DNA of 64,000 nucleotides from Onchocerca lupi (lineage: Eukaryota; Nematoda; Chromadorea; Rhabditida; Onchocercidae), in contig JAOVVO010000236.1 of assembly GCA_028564675.1 (NCBI GenBank), forward strand, positions 1-64,000, written 5' to 3'. A program made the position numbers and the translations under genes. Positions 50,692 to 62,090 of the stretch are shown piece by piece (the stretch's first letter is position 1; the number at the start of each line of letters is the position of its first letter). The notes below the pieces were generated by a model that had not been told where the DNA came from, ran no database searches, and worked only from the letters and a program-made list of their open reading frames with translations.

Positions 50692-50849
50692 CTGAAAACA
50701 CAATCGTTTTTTTCTGTTGCAATCAGTAGATGCATATCCTGTTTGAAAAAAGCGTGCGATATTTTTCTGCAAACATTCTATTCATTGTTTGAGAGTGGAA
50801 TAAGTTTGGCATACGTTATCCCAATGGTCCCTGTTAGAAAATCTGCTGG

Positions 50850-51655
50850 GTCTTTTTTCTTACTGTTTCTGGTAGTTTTTCATTGGTTTGGATTTAGCTC
50901 AAAGCTGTTAGATTCTGTTTGGTTTGTCTCAATCCTTTTTCTCTAATAAGAATTTGAGTCCTAGTTATTTCGTTTTTTTGGACCATTTTTGCCAAGAATT
51001 GTCGGAATGTGGTAATGTTGCAATTTTCTTTTTCTTTTTATTGATATATTTTGTCCAGTATCCAACTCAGCACTCTACTTCCTATGGTAGTTTCGATGCT
51101 AGGATGCTTTAGGTTGTCATCTATAACTCCTAGCTGTCAACTTTTCCCTTGCCTGTTCAACATTTATCATTAAGCTGGCAGGTTGTCTCGGCTTGTGGTA
51201 GTTTTTTTCTCTTCATGATAACGTCTTTTCTCTCGACAATTGCTGTGGGGAATATGATTTCTAGAAAATCCGAATACTATCGCCTTTTAAAGATATATTA
51301 CTGCTCTGGGTATTTTTGAGTAATAATAAGAGTGTACGAGTGGGTTTAATTGTTTACTGTAGCCATTTTGTGCCCTACCTCATCATTGCCGCAGGGTTCA
51401 GGAATGATGCCATGTTTTGTCAGATATTTCTTAGAATTGTAAAAATGATGCCATATCTTGCCAGATTTCTTAGAATCAAATGATATTAGTAATTAAAAAA
51501 AAAAAAAAAAAAAAAAATGCAGGTAACTAGGATTCAAATTCTTACTAGAAAAAAAAAAAAAGGATTAGTCGAAACAAATCAAACGGAATCTAACAGCCTT
51601 GAGCTAAATCCAAACTAAAGGAAAACTACCAAAAACAGTATGAAAAAAATCCCTA
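50850..51655. mobile_element. Fold-back (inverted-repeat) element, about 0.8 kb
   Basis: About 125 bp near 50855-50980 recur in inverted orientation near 51525-51650. Anchors are tttggatttagctcaa (50887-50902) against ttgagctaaatccaaa (51599-51614), and agaatttgagtcctagtta against its near-complement taactaggattcaaattct. Identity is roughly 85% by eye. No transposase frame lies between the arms, fitting a MITE or fold-back type element. The interior has an A23-type run (about 51498-51520) and a direct duplication (about 51403-51480). Confidence 0.65.
51403..51480. repeat. Direct duplication of about 36 bp inside the fold-back element
   Basis: atgatgccatgttttgtcag (from about 51404) and atgatgccatatcttgccag (from about 51447) are each followed by a ttcttagaat block, with a few substitutions and a 2-nt indel. 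Confidence 0.75.
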
Positions 51656-53330
51656 AACGGCTCTTGTCGCTTATGATTGGTCGACCTCACTTTGTTTATC
51701 TGATCGGAGCTTTTTGCCAGTAAACATGCTTATCGATTCGTTGGTCCATTTGAAACTATGTTCTTGACCTTTAATACTCTCTGTTCACAAATAATTACTC
51801 TTTCGGATTTTTAAGATAGCAAGATCCTTAGAGACCCATAAATTACATTATGTATATATTATCTGATGCTGTCCTTGAAAAGTACATTTTTATAATTCAG
51901 TCTTCGCCTGGTGATTTCCGTCTGCTATCGAGTTTTAATATTCTGTAGAAGCCGGAAAAATCGCAGTATAATTGCTTGAATTCCATTCATTGAGTTTTAG
52001 ATGTATCTATCAGTGCGATACATAAATTCACATTGACATACGTTTTCATATAACTTTACTGTGAACACAGTATGTATTTCTGATCGTTTTTTTAGGGAAA
52101 AGGCTAAATGCCTAACATGTCAATAGGCGCTCGGTTAATATTATAAATTTGATATTTGTTCTTTTTCAAGCACTAATTTGCAATGTTTTTTGCATGTCGA
52201 ATAGACTGTTTTCGATGTTATATGTCCAAATTAAAGCAATCCACTTATAGATCTATTGCATCAATGCAAGAATATTATAAATAGAATTTATAAATAAATA
52301 TGTATGGATGTCGGACAGGTGATTAATGTAAGCATTTGCATAGATATCATAACCTCTAATTTCAAAAAAAATACACATGCACTGAGGATAAAAATAAAAT
52401 TAGCGCCGTTTTTTGAGAATTGCAATGATAAATATTTTTTGAATATGATGCTAATGCAACAGAGCTATGAAATTTCGGTTATTTTTAATTGAAATTTTTT
52501 TCGAAATTTTAAGAATGAATAAATCATACTGAAATTCATCTGGCTCTGTATTCATCCGTTTGTGGTAATTTTGGTAAAATGCGATTCATTTCTTTATGAA
52601 TATTATGAGCATTACATGGCCACGTTAAAACTGTTCAAGTATGAAAATTGCTAAAAGCGATTCAAATTTGGAACTGCAGCCTGTGGTTTTGAAGAACATT
52701 GACTTTAAATTTGTTAGAAAATATAAGATAGAACGGGTAGTTCAACTGCAACCATCGTTCGTAGTTAAAAGAAAAGAAAAAGTTGTTTGGGCTGTATCCC
52801 TTTGTTCTGAGTCCCATTGTTTCCAGAAAGTCTTACAGAATTCTTGAAATCTTCTCTGAAGGAGAAGTTCATGATTCAAGTTAAATTATTTTGGGTCTGA
52901 ATACTTCCCTGCAGTAATTGCATAATGAATGAAAGATCAGGTTGGTCTTTGAATTAATTGAGGCTTTCCAACATGTGAATGAATATGGCGTGCAAAGCTT
53001 TTTCACTGATATCCTTCAAATGAAACCAACAGAAAGCTGCAGAAGAAGAAGTTAGTTTTGCACCGAATTCGAGCATCCGATGAGTTTGTTGCATTAAATG
53101 CTCTCGACGACTGGAGGAAGTTTAATCGTAGCATGCTCATTTTAACACTTTGTATAAACATTCCTTTGAAATTCAGATTCGTGAATTTGATCCGTCCTCA
53201 TGGGCCTTATTTTCGGGTGCAGTATTCATTCACTACTTTTCTCGGTTATTTTATTTCTGCCGCCATTGAACGAATTGTTCGGTTTTAAAGTTAGTATTAC
53301 ATCATAAATTCAGATAGTTTGAATAAGCGT

Positions 53331-53360
53331 CAACAATCCATATTCGGATATGGATTGTTG
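53331..53360. repeat. Perfect inverted repeat, 13-bp arms, 4-nt loop
   Basis: caacaatccatat and atatggattgttg pair perfectly around tcgg. It lies about 580 bp upstream of the SOS start codon. Confidence 0.9.
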
Positions 53361-53941
53361 ATTCTTCCATGCAGCGTGAAAGGGAGATAGAGGAAGAGAT
53401 ATTGGTGGCACTGATCGCACTCATTTTAATCGTATTTATTGTTCAATTTAACTTTCTTGCTTCTTTAAAATTATCGAATCTTTTTTTCTACTGAAATGAT
53501 TAATTGGTTGCGTTTTTTAAAGTAGTTTAATGTTTGTTTCAATAAATTTTTTTTTACAATCGAAATGAAATGATGGAACATGAATCAAAACTCGAGCATG
53601 AATCTGATGAATTTTTGCACGAGACATAGAGAGAGTTTTTTCTTTTTTTAATTGGTAAGATAAGGATGGATGGGTAATAAATTAAAGAAGTATGAAAAAT
53701 TTTGCTCGGTTCAACGAAAGTACCTTCATTTATGCTTATCTTCTATCCTCTTTCTCTCATTAGTCTTGAAATTTGCCTTTAATTTTGTTTATCGCTAATT
53801 ATCATGTGGATAAATAGTATATGATGCACTATGGGAAGAATACTGTCTGCTACTTTTAGGTAGTGCCGCACATCATTCTATGAGCATCAGCGTGGGTGAT
53901 GATTGCTCCAGTCGCTCACTAATAACTAATCGTCATTCGCA

Positions 53942-56900
53942 ATGGAAGAATCAGAAAGTCTTTATCGACCGGATATATCAAGTTAGTATCACTAATCATC
54001 ACTTATTCCATATCTCGCTATCTCATCAACCCTATACGTCTTCCTTGCATCATTATGTTGCCATAGATGACATCTATTACACGGTTTTTCTCCAAGGAAT
54101 TAGGTCTTTGGAAACTTTTATTACATCCAAATGGAATCAAAAGTCGGTAAGGTGATGTTCTCCTGTCATTGTCTCTGATTATTGATTGCACAGTTAAATA
54201 CTGATTACTTACTATTAATATCGATTGTGATGCTTCCAGTTTTCAAATAGTTTTCAAATTTTTCTGGTTGTTTCAATGTAGCTCTATTACTATTGCATGC
54301 TTTTGCAGATATCCAACAGTTGTCATCCTGGCATCGGATTGGACCAAGCAGCTGCTGAACACATCCAAGAAATACTGATATGTTTATTTTTTGAATTGTT
54401 GGAATGTCATCCACAGACAGTCGAAGATATGGAACGAAGTATGCGTACCACTTTACCAGCAAGCATGTTCCATTGGGTTATTCAGGTTACTGCTTTTTCT
54501 AAAATCTTCATTATTCTTTCCATTTTGCCGCTTTATAAGCTTTTTATACGAAGCTTTTGGTTGCAGTTTCAAAATACTCCTGAAGCATTACACAGAATTC
54601 CGCGAAAAAAACTTCATGATAAACGGAACGCAAACTCGAAAAGCGTAATGTCACTTTTGCATACGTTGCAACCAAAATTGAAGGTATTTCGGTTTTTTTT
54701 TAATTAAAAAGTCATGAATTGCTTAATTGTTATGAATAAAAACAAAAGAAAGAACTATTAAGCTATCGGCGGAGAAACATTTGCAGTTATGATTTTAATG
54801 AAAGCAGTCGTTCCAGGAACTGCTAGGTTACAAGCTAGATGAGGAAGTGATGCTATATTTGCTTTCCGTTATCGAATACATTGCTGCAGACATATTAAAG
54901 GTACATTAAAGGCAACTTTATTTCTGTCCTTTCAAAATAGCTGTTATGTTATTTTCTAAATACAATCGGTTTTCGTTTCAGTGGACTGGAAATTATGTGA
55001 AAAACATAAGGAAGTGTGACCCGACTATTGGCTTGCAGAATTTAAAAATTGCACTGAGTGCTGATACAGTGAGTAAAATACTTTATTATGATCTATTTCT
55101 ATTCTCATTATCACTGATAAATTTGGGGTTTTAAGGAGGATATTATAAAATACAGGCTTCTCATCTGATAACTTTTCTCCATAACGTATCGATTGTGTTT
55201 TATTATTTGAATAATGTTTTGGTTTATAGTCTTCCATTATGCTTTATAGTCTTTTTTGGGATCATAATTCTGATATATTTATAGAGCTTGATGGAGCTTA
55301 CAGAAATGTTGTATAATGAGGAAGAGACATACACAACTGGAATATTAAATGATAATGTTGAAGACATCGTGCAAGAAATGTCATATGAAGAGGTGCTTTT
55401 CAGTTTATTTTGGAGTTATAATCTTTTATTTATATTATAATTTAATGTCATTGCTTATAGTAGATTGCAACTCTATTATTTTTTTTGTGCATTCATTTGC
55501 TTTACATACATTTGTTATGCATTGCTTACTCGTCAAAAATGTATAAATTCAGGCATCACGCGATTTCAATCGCGAGGAAGCTCAATATCTTCGTGATCTT
55601 AATCTCATCATTCATGTATTCCGGCGTCGCTTTGAGACTATCTTTAGCGATTCTGATGAGGTAATTTTCGATAAGCTTAGTATGTTCGTTTGTTTTAAAA
55701 CCATATCAGGTTGTGATTTTTTAGTGATGTTAGTCATCAGTTTAAACTATATTTTCAGCATTATCTTGATGAAATATTTGGTAACATCTTGGAATTGCAC
55801 GAATTAACAGTGAAAGTCCAACGAATGTTGGAAGATGCTATTGAAATGTCGGATACCCCATGTGTGGGAGCCGGCTTATGGGAACTAGCGGAGGCTCATG
55901 AATTTGATGTTTATATTGCTTATATGGTATTATTTTCTATAAGATAAAAATAATGGTTTGTTTATCTTTTCTTAAATGCTGATGACTTGACATTGCAGGA
56001 TGTGTTTTGTTTTTCTTTATTATTTATTTGAAGGATTTATTCAAGAAGCCATTAACAGCTGTAATAGAAAAAGTGTTGAACGATGCGAAATATGAAAATT
56101 TCTTCATGGTAAACATAATGTTCTTTTTTATTATTGTTTAATATTATTTTAATGTCATGGTTAAATTTAATATTTACGCAAAATTATTATTTAACACAAA
56201 GAAGAAAATATTGTGATTAAACTATCAATAAATAAGTATATTTCGGAACAAAAATTTTTTTGAGAAATTCGTTTTCTTTTTTTTTTTCAGTTGGAAGATC
56301 GAGCACATAGTATAACTCCTGGAGGTAAAACATTTCGACTCGCTGTTAAATATGTTCTTCCTTCTCTTCTCCAAATTCCTGTTGTTCATTTTTTTCGTTA
56401 TGTTGAATTTACAAATGTTAGTTTTCTCTTTTTTTCAAAATTTCTTGACTTGACCTGAATTTATCTAAATTTCGATCTCAATTTTCCAGTTTGATTAATC
56501 AATTTGCGTTACGTATACATTATATAACTAACTTTAATAAGCATTTGCTACACAATAAAGTTATTGCGTACTCAGCATTAATTGGTGTCAAATCATCATT
56601 TTTGCAGAATAATTTTGGTTTCATTATGGTATTCTTTTTCAGATTTTATGTCATTTGGCGCGGCCGCCTGATGAGATCGAAGATTTAAGAAGCACGAAAA
56701 GTTATTTTAGCGGTCTTGCCGTGAAAATAGAGTCACTATGTCCTTCATTTCTGATTAATCATCTAAAAACGTCAGTTTTTACTTTTGTTGACATAAAATT
56801 GTGTTATATAAAGGATGATTTTTGCTTCACTTATATGTTTCATTCAGTATCGATTGAAACTTTTTTTAGGGAACAAAGCATTCGGGCTTTACAGGAGTCA

Positions 56901-59900
56901 AATTGTTCACGTCAGAGACGAAGGATTCAAGAGATCCAACGAAGCATTGAACTATGGGAAGGCAAAGAAATTGGTTACAGATGTGCCGAAGTTATTAAAG
57001 GTTATATCTCTTCAAAATTTTCATAACGACAAAGTTATTTACTGCTCTGAAAAAGTCACATAGTAATGCTGTTTATAATTAAAGTTCGTCTGAATAGAAT
57101 GATGGAAAAGAATATTTTTTCGAAAAAAAAATCCATGGTTTAATCTTTTATTTTCAATGTATCCGTAATGTTATTTTCGAATTACAATATTATTCATTAA
57201 CTTATCTTGCAGAAGGTGATTTGTTATTGTTGCGATCTGGACCATTATCTTCTACTGGTAAGTCTTTTATCGACTCAGTTGAATTTATTATGTCGTCAGC
57301 TGCTTTAATAATCATCGCTTAAATTTTCAAGAAGAAATAACTAGGAATGCCGCCGTCATTATGAATCTTCTGCTCTTAATCTAGCTATCTTATGATGTTT
57401 TGCGGGCTTTGTTATTTTTTGAATTTCAATAATCCCTTACAGACACGCTGAAAAAGAACAGAGGAACAACTATGCGTCATACATTTCTCTTCGACCATCT
57501 TTTAGTATTTTGTAAAACATTACGTTCTTCAAAACCCGAAAAGCCACTCTATAAATTCAAGGACAAAGTGCTTATACGTAAAACAGATATATTCGATCTA
57601 AAGGACACTGAAGGTTCTATGATCTTACGGATTTATCTTAATATTCAAATGATATATATTTTTATTCCCGTCTGATGCTTTAAGCACATTACTATTTGCA
57701 GTAATCCAAATATTATTTAGCTGAGATATGTCGGCTTTGTAATTGATTTTATTGTTTATTGAGTATTTATTGAGTCATTACAGAACTTCAAAATGCTTTC
57801 AAAATTGTATCGCGATCAGTAACTCATGATCGAGGAGACAATTTTTCGTGGATATTGTTTTGTCGAACGCCGGAAGAGAAGACTAGTTGGATGTGCGATT
57901 TGGTCAAAATTCAAGCCAAGAGGTATCAGCTTTTCGCGTTTTGATTTCTTTCATGATGAAACTTCAAATTTTTGATGCTTAGAATTCTTCTTTTCAGTTC
58001 ATTAGATCGAATGTTGGATGCATCGTTAAAAGAAGAAGAAAAACGAGTCCCACTGATTTTACCGACATCTGATCAGTATAGGTGTATTTCCATTAATATT
58101 TGTTTGCTAGGAGATGTTTTGTGGCACCTGCCATCATAAACTATATATAATGATAGATTAAAACTTATTGATGTGTTAAATGGAAGTTTCAGATTTGCCG
58201 ATCAAGACTGCGATGAAAATATTGTGTTTGAAGATTATACATCGAGTAGTGGTATACCAGTTGTTAAGCACGGGACTGTTCTAAAACTTGTTGAGCGCTT
58301 AACTTACCACTTGCAAGTTCTTGATTGTTTTTAATTGGAATTCTCGGAATTTTGGTAGTGATAGTTGCTGATGCACTAGTGGGTTGTACGGGATCTCCAA
58401 CAACTTCTTTAATTTTTTTTTCTTTCTTTTTAAGTACAATATTTAAAAGTCAAGAGTGAAGCTATTTCTGTGTCAGTCATTCATGTTTTCAGATACACGG
58501 ATTATAATTATGTGCGCACTTTCCTTACCACTTATCGCTCATTTTGCACCTCTTCAGAACTGTTGCAATTGCTCATCGAACGTTTTGAAGTGCCTACTCC
58601 GCCACAGCTCCAAATAGCTGAAACAAATAACATTTCTGACTTGGAATCACGGTAAAATACACAAAGCTGTATCAATTTTCTCCTCGAATTCTATGAAAAT
58701 ATAATCAACATGTATAAATAGTTAATCATTTTTACCGCTATGATTAAAAAAAAAACAAAAAAACAAACACACAAAAACAAAAAACAAACAAAAAAAAAAA
58801 AAAACAAACACACAAAAACATATTTTTAAAACTTAGATAAAGATGATTTCTTTAAAATATTTGGTATGATTACAAGAATTAAGAATCATCATAAAGAATA
58901 CAGGAAAAAAACTTAGTTACATAGTAATTTTTTGTTTTTATTTGATAAAAATTGATACTTATGTTATTTTAGAGAACTTTTAAATGGTCCTTATGCTACA
59001 GTACATTCTCAGGGTTTGAGGAACCAGGTTTCTCCGACACTGCTAAATAGAATTGAACGAAGTTATCAGCGATTTCGCAAAGAATACCAGCAACCAATAC
59101 AGTGCAGGTATTTTTACACTAATTTCATATATATCTTGAAGTTTCTTTTTATACCATGTCTCTTCCGGTTCTTATCATTACATGACGAATTTTTTAATTT
59201 GAGGTGCTTCAATTCATCCCAAATTCGCATGCTTTTGAAGTTGAAATAAAGAGTTTTCTCTAAATTTGTAATATGATTCCAAGAAAAAAAATACAGGATG
59301 GAGATATGATTCATTTCTTAAGATATCGAAAAATTTTTCATAATCGCAACAATGGAATCAGCAGAAGAGTTAGCAGCAGTAAAGACTTGGAACACTTTTG
59401 AATCAAGACCGTATGTATTTCGTATCATTTGCTGAAGTTTCTCTCATAATAAATTTAACGCAGAGTACTAAGTGTGATTCGACAATGGGTCAATAATCAT
59501 TGGTATGATTTCGAACATAATCCAGTTTTGTTGCAAGACTTATGTTCATTTCTGGAAGAAACTGATTCTCATGGAAAAGTTATCAATCAGTACAAGAAAT
59601 GGTGCAAAAGTATTAAAGTAACGAATTTCTTACTTATAATTCATAGTACTTTTCATTGTAAATTTTTTTTTGCGTAAGGTCTTCCATTTTTTGGTTTTAT
59701 TACCAAAAATATAAATAAAAAACCTTATCAACTCTTTGTATTTGCATTATTTTATTGGAACTAATTCTTAACCTTGAAATTTTTTTTTTGTGTGTGTCCT
59801 TTTTCCAAACCTTCTATCATTATAAATTATAATTTTTTTTGCATACTTGTATCGAAAGGAAGAAGCGAGCTGACGCAATACCATCAGTGACGCATAATGG

Positions 59901-62090
59901 TTTGGAAATCGAGCCTTCTTTATTGACAATCACTTTGTATGGTCCACAGAAACCGAAGGCAAGAATATATACAGTAGTTGTTAGAGGCTTGAGTTTTCCG
60001 GAAGTTTTGAATTTATATAAAAAGATAATTTCTTTTTGTTAAACATCAAAAAGATTGAAGTAGATACTGCTATCAGTCTCCTTACTGATCACTTTTAAAT
60101 GGTTAGAAATATGAGTTTTGCTAATGAATAAAGTCGCATCAGTAAAAGAATTAGAGTTAAAGAAATTGGACTTATGATTCATTCTTCGAAATTTAAAAAA
60201 ATTACTCATCTTTGCTTTCTTATTTTAGTTTTATTTAGTTTTAATTGATTTTTTTTTTCAGATTTTGTGGCACATTGCCGAGAAAGGAGCTATCGAAACA
60301 TATGATCTTTTATCACTTCATCCAATTGAAATCGGTCGACAGATAACTCTGTTGCAGTTTGACCTTTATAAAGCTATTAAACCCATTGAATTGGTTGGTT
60401 CAGCATGGACAAAAAGAGATAAGGATCTCAGAAGTCCACAACTGCTCAAGCTAATCGATCATAGCACTATGGTTTGTTAATATTTTCTTTGAACATTCAC
60501 ATTATTGCTTTGGTGCGGTTCATTTAAGAGAAAAGTGGTTTTTTATTGGTAAATCTTTTTTTTTTGTTTATTTTCTTCCATTTCTAAAGTTTATTGAATG
60601 TTGCCTCGATAAATATAAAAAACTTCTATCGTATCATCTTTTCAGTTAACTTATTGGGTTGCTCGCTCCATTGTGGAAACTGTTTCACTGGATGAGCGAG
60701 TATATATGTTTTCACGAGTGCTGGAAGTGATGTCTGTTTTCGAAGAACTTAATAATTTCACTGGACTTGTTGCTTTATATTCTGCTTTAAATAGTAGTTC
60801 CGTATATCGACTTAAGGCATGTTGGGAGGTATTTTTTCCTCACATTTATTAAAAATACTTTTTTTCATGTCCCCTTTTGTTCATGTTTATTTTAGACTTC
60901 TGTTTCTTAAATTTAAAATCTTTTTGTGCTCAAAATCTTCGTTTTAAAGAGAATTGATCGCGAAAAGCAAATATGGTATGAAAAATTCAAGAAACTTTGC
61001 AATCCGCACTGGAAGGAAATGATTGAACGATTGAAAAGTATCAATCCGCCTTGCGTTCCTTTTTTTGGTTAGTCTTAGTAAATATCATATAGCTAGCGAT
61101 TCCAACAAAGAAAATCCAACAGAATATATCACAGTGTTCAAGAATCACCTTTGTTTGTAATAGTTGATCGATTTTCATTATAGTTCAAGCAAATTAACTA
61201 GGAGTAGTTGTCTTTCACTATTATAAATAATAAATTAAGATATATTCGTTAAAACGAATATACAAAGTATATTATATTCTGGTTTATATTGATGTACTCA
61301 CCGAATTCTTTAAGGTCATTATCTTTCCAAAATCTTTTTTTATGAAGAAGGAAACAGTACATTTGTACAGAGCGAAGATCTTACTCATGACCAGGTTATT
61401 TTTTCCTTAATCTGTGAAAGGATCAGTACTTTTATAATCATATATGTATATTGCAAGTTAAATCGAATCTGAATTCTTAATGCTTACTGAAACTGATATG
61501 CTGAAAATATTTTCAAACATTCCAACATTATATGCCAGTTTTTTAGATAATATTGTTTCAAACTTGGGTATTTAGGCTGGTAATAAATATGACGCCTTAT
61601 TAGTGACTTTTGCTTGGCTTCGATAATAAGAAGTACAGTGTATGTTATACTTTCGTTCTGTAAATGGCTGTCATATTTTCGGTTTTTGATAAATTTAACA
61701 GTTTATTCAGCTCATTTAAATCAGTTTCGGTTAAAGTTGATGTCGCTTATATTACTCAATTGCAGTTTATTCAGTTAACATGTGTTCTTTGAACAGTTTA
61801 AAATTTCGTTGTACTTGTATTTATGTGGTAATTTTTCTGATAATCAGATTTAAAAATTCGTTTTATTTAAGATTAATGCCGAAGGTAGCACGTCAATTGT
61901 GGGTGCAACAGGTCGTAAAGTAATGGTGTCATTTGTTAAATGTCGTCGGATAGCATCAATTATCAGTGATATTCAGATGTATCAGAATGAACCATATGCT
62001 TTGGAAGTGGAGCCAAGCGTGAGAGTAAGTGACTTCATCAGATTTATAGAACCGATGGTGAATTTTGTGGACGTATCAAGTTCATCTTGA
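53942..62090 (+). CDS. sos-1: Son of sevenless (SOS) Ras guanine nucleotide exchange factor, 27 exons, about 1113 aa
   Basis: SOS activates Ras downstream of receptor tyrosine kinases. Exons start at 53942, 54067, 54309, 54567, 54817, 54982, 55285, 55553, 55759, 56034, 56291, 56643, 56870, 57213, 57443, 57784, 57998, 58193, 58493, 58973, 59464, about 59863, 60262, 60646, 60950, 61315 and 61872. Domains follow the SOS order: histone folds (residues ~14-195, ending SADT), DH (~196-430), the helical linker IQEIQRSIELWEGKEIG, PH (~475-595), REM (VLKLVERLTYH...VRTFLTTYRSFC, ~640-760) and CDC25 (FDLL-type TYDLLSLHPIEIGRQ, ELVGSAWTK, EELNNFTGL, SINPPCVPFFG). The catalytic hairpin region (EELNNF...NSSSVYRL) is well conserved. 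Two introns use GC donors (58313, 59959). The start of the exon near 59863 is uncertain. The frame stops at 62090 with no proline-rich tail; an internal gtaagt at 62025 may splice to exons beyond the window. Confidence 0.93.
58748..58822. repeat. A/C-rich low-complexity tract in a SOS intron
   Basis: A-runs are interrupted by single C residues, with the block acaaacacacaaaaaca present twice (about 58763 and 58804). It is intronic and has no coding potential. Confidence 0.85.

Larger units (their letters stand above)
50134..53941. other. Intergenic region with a fold-back repeat and decayed coding-like sequence
   Basis: Between TFB2M-like and SOS lie a possible minus-strand terminal exon (50578-50691), the inverted-repeat element (about 50850-51655), and a stretch at about 52640-53290 (+) with several short frames containing coding-like runs such as HRIRASDEFVALNALDDW but no consistent frame or family. 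It could be a decayed gene or transposon remnant. A perfect 13-bp-arm inverted repeat sits at 53331-53360. Confidence 0.45.

Noticed and set aside
59292..59410. Exon-like interval with acceptor atacag and donor gtatgt inside a SOS intron
   Set aside because: Entering from the phase-2 upstream exon meets a stop from each candidate acceptor, while direct joining of 59107 to 59464 matches SOS exactly.
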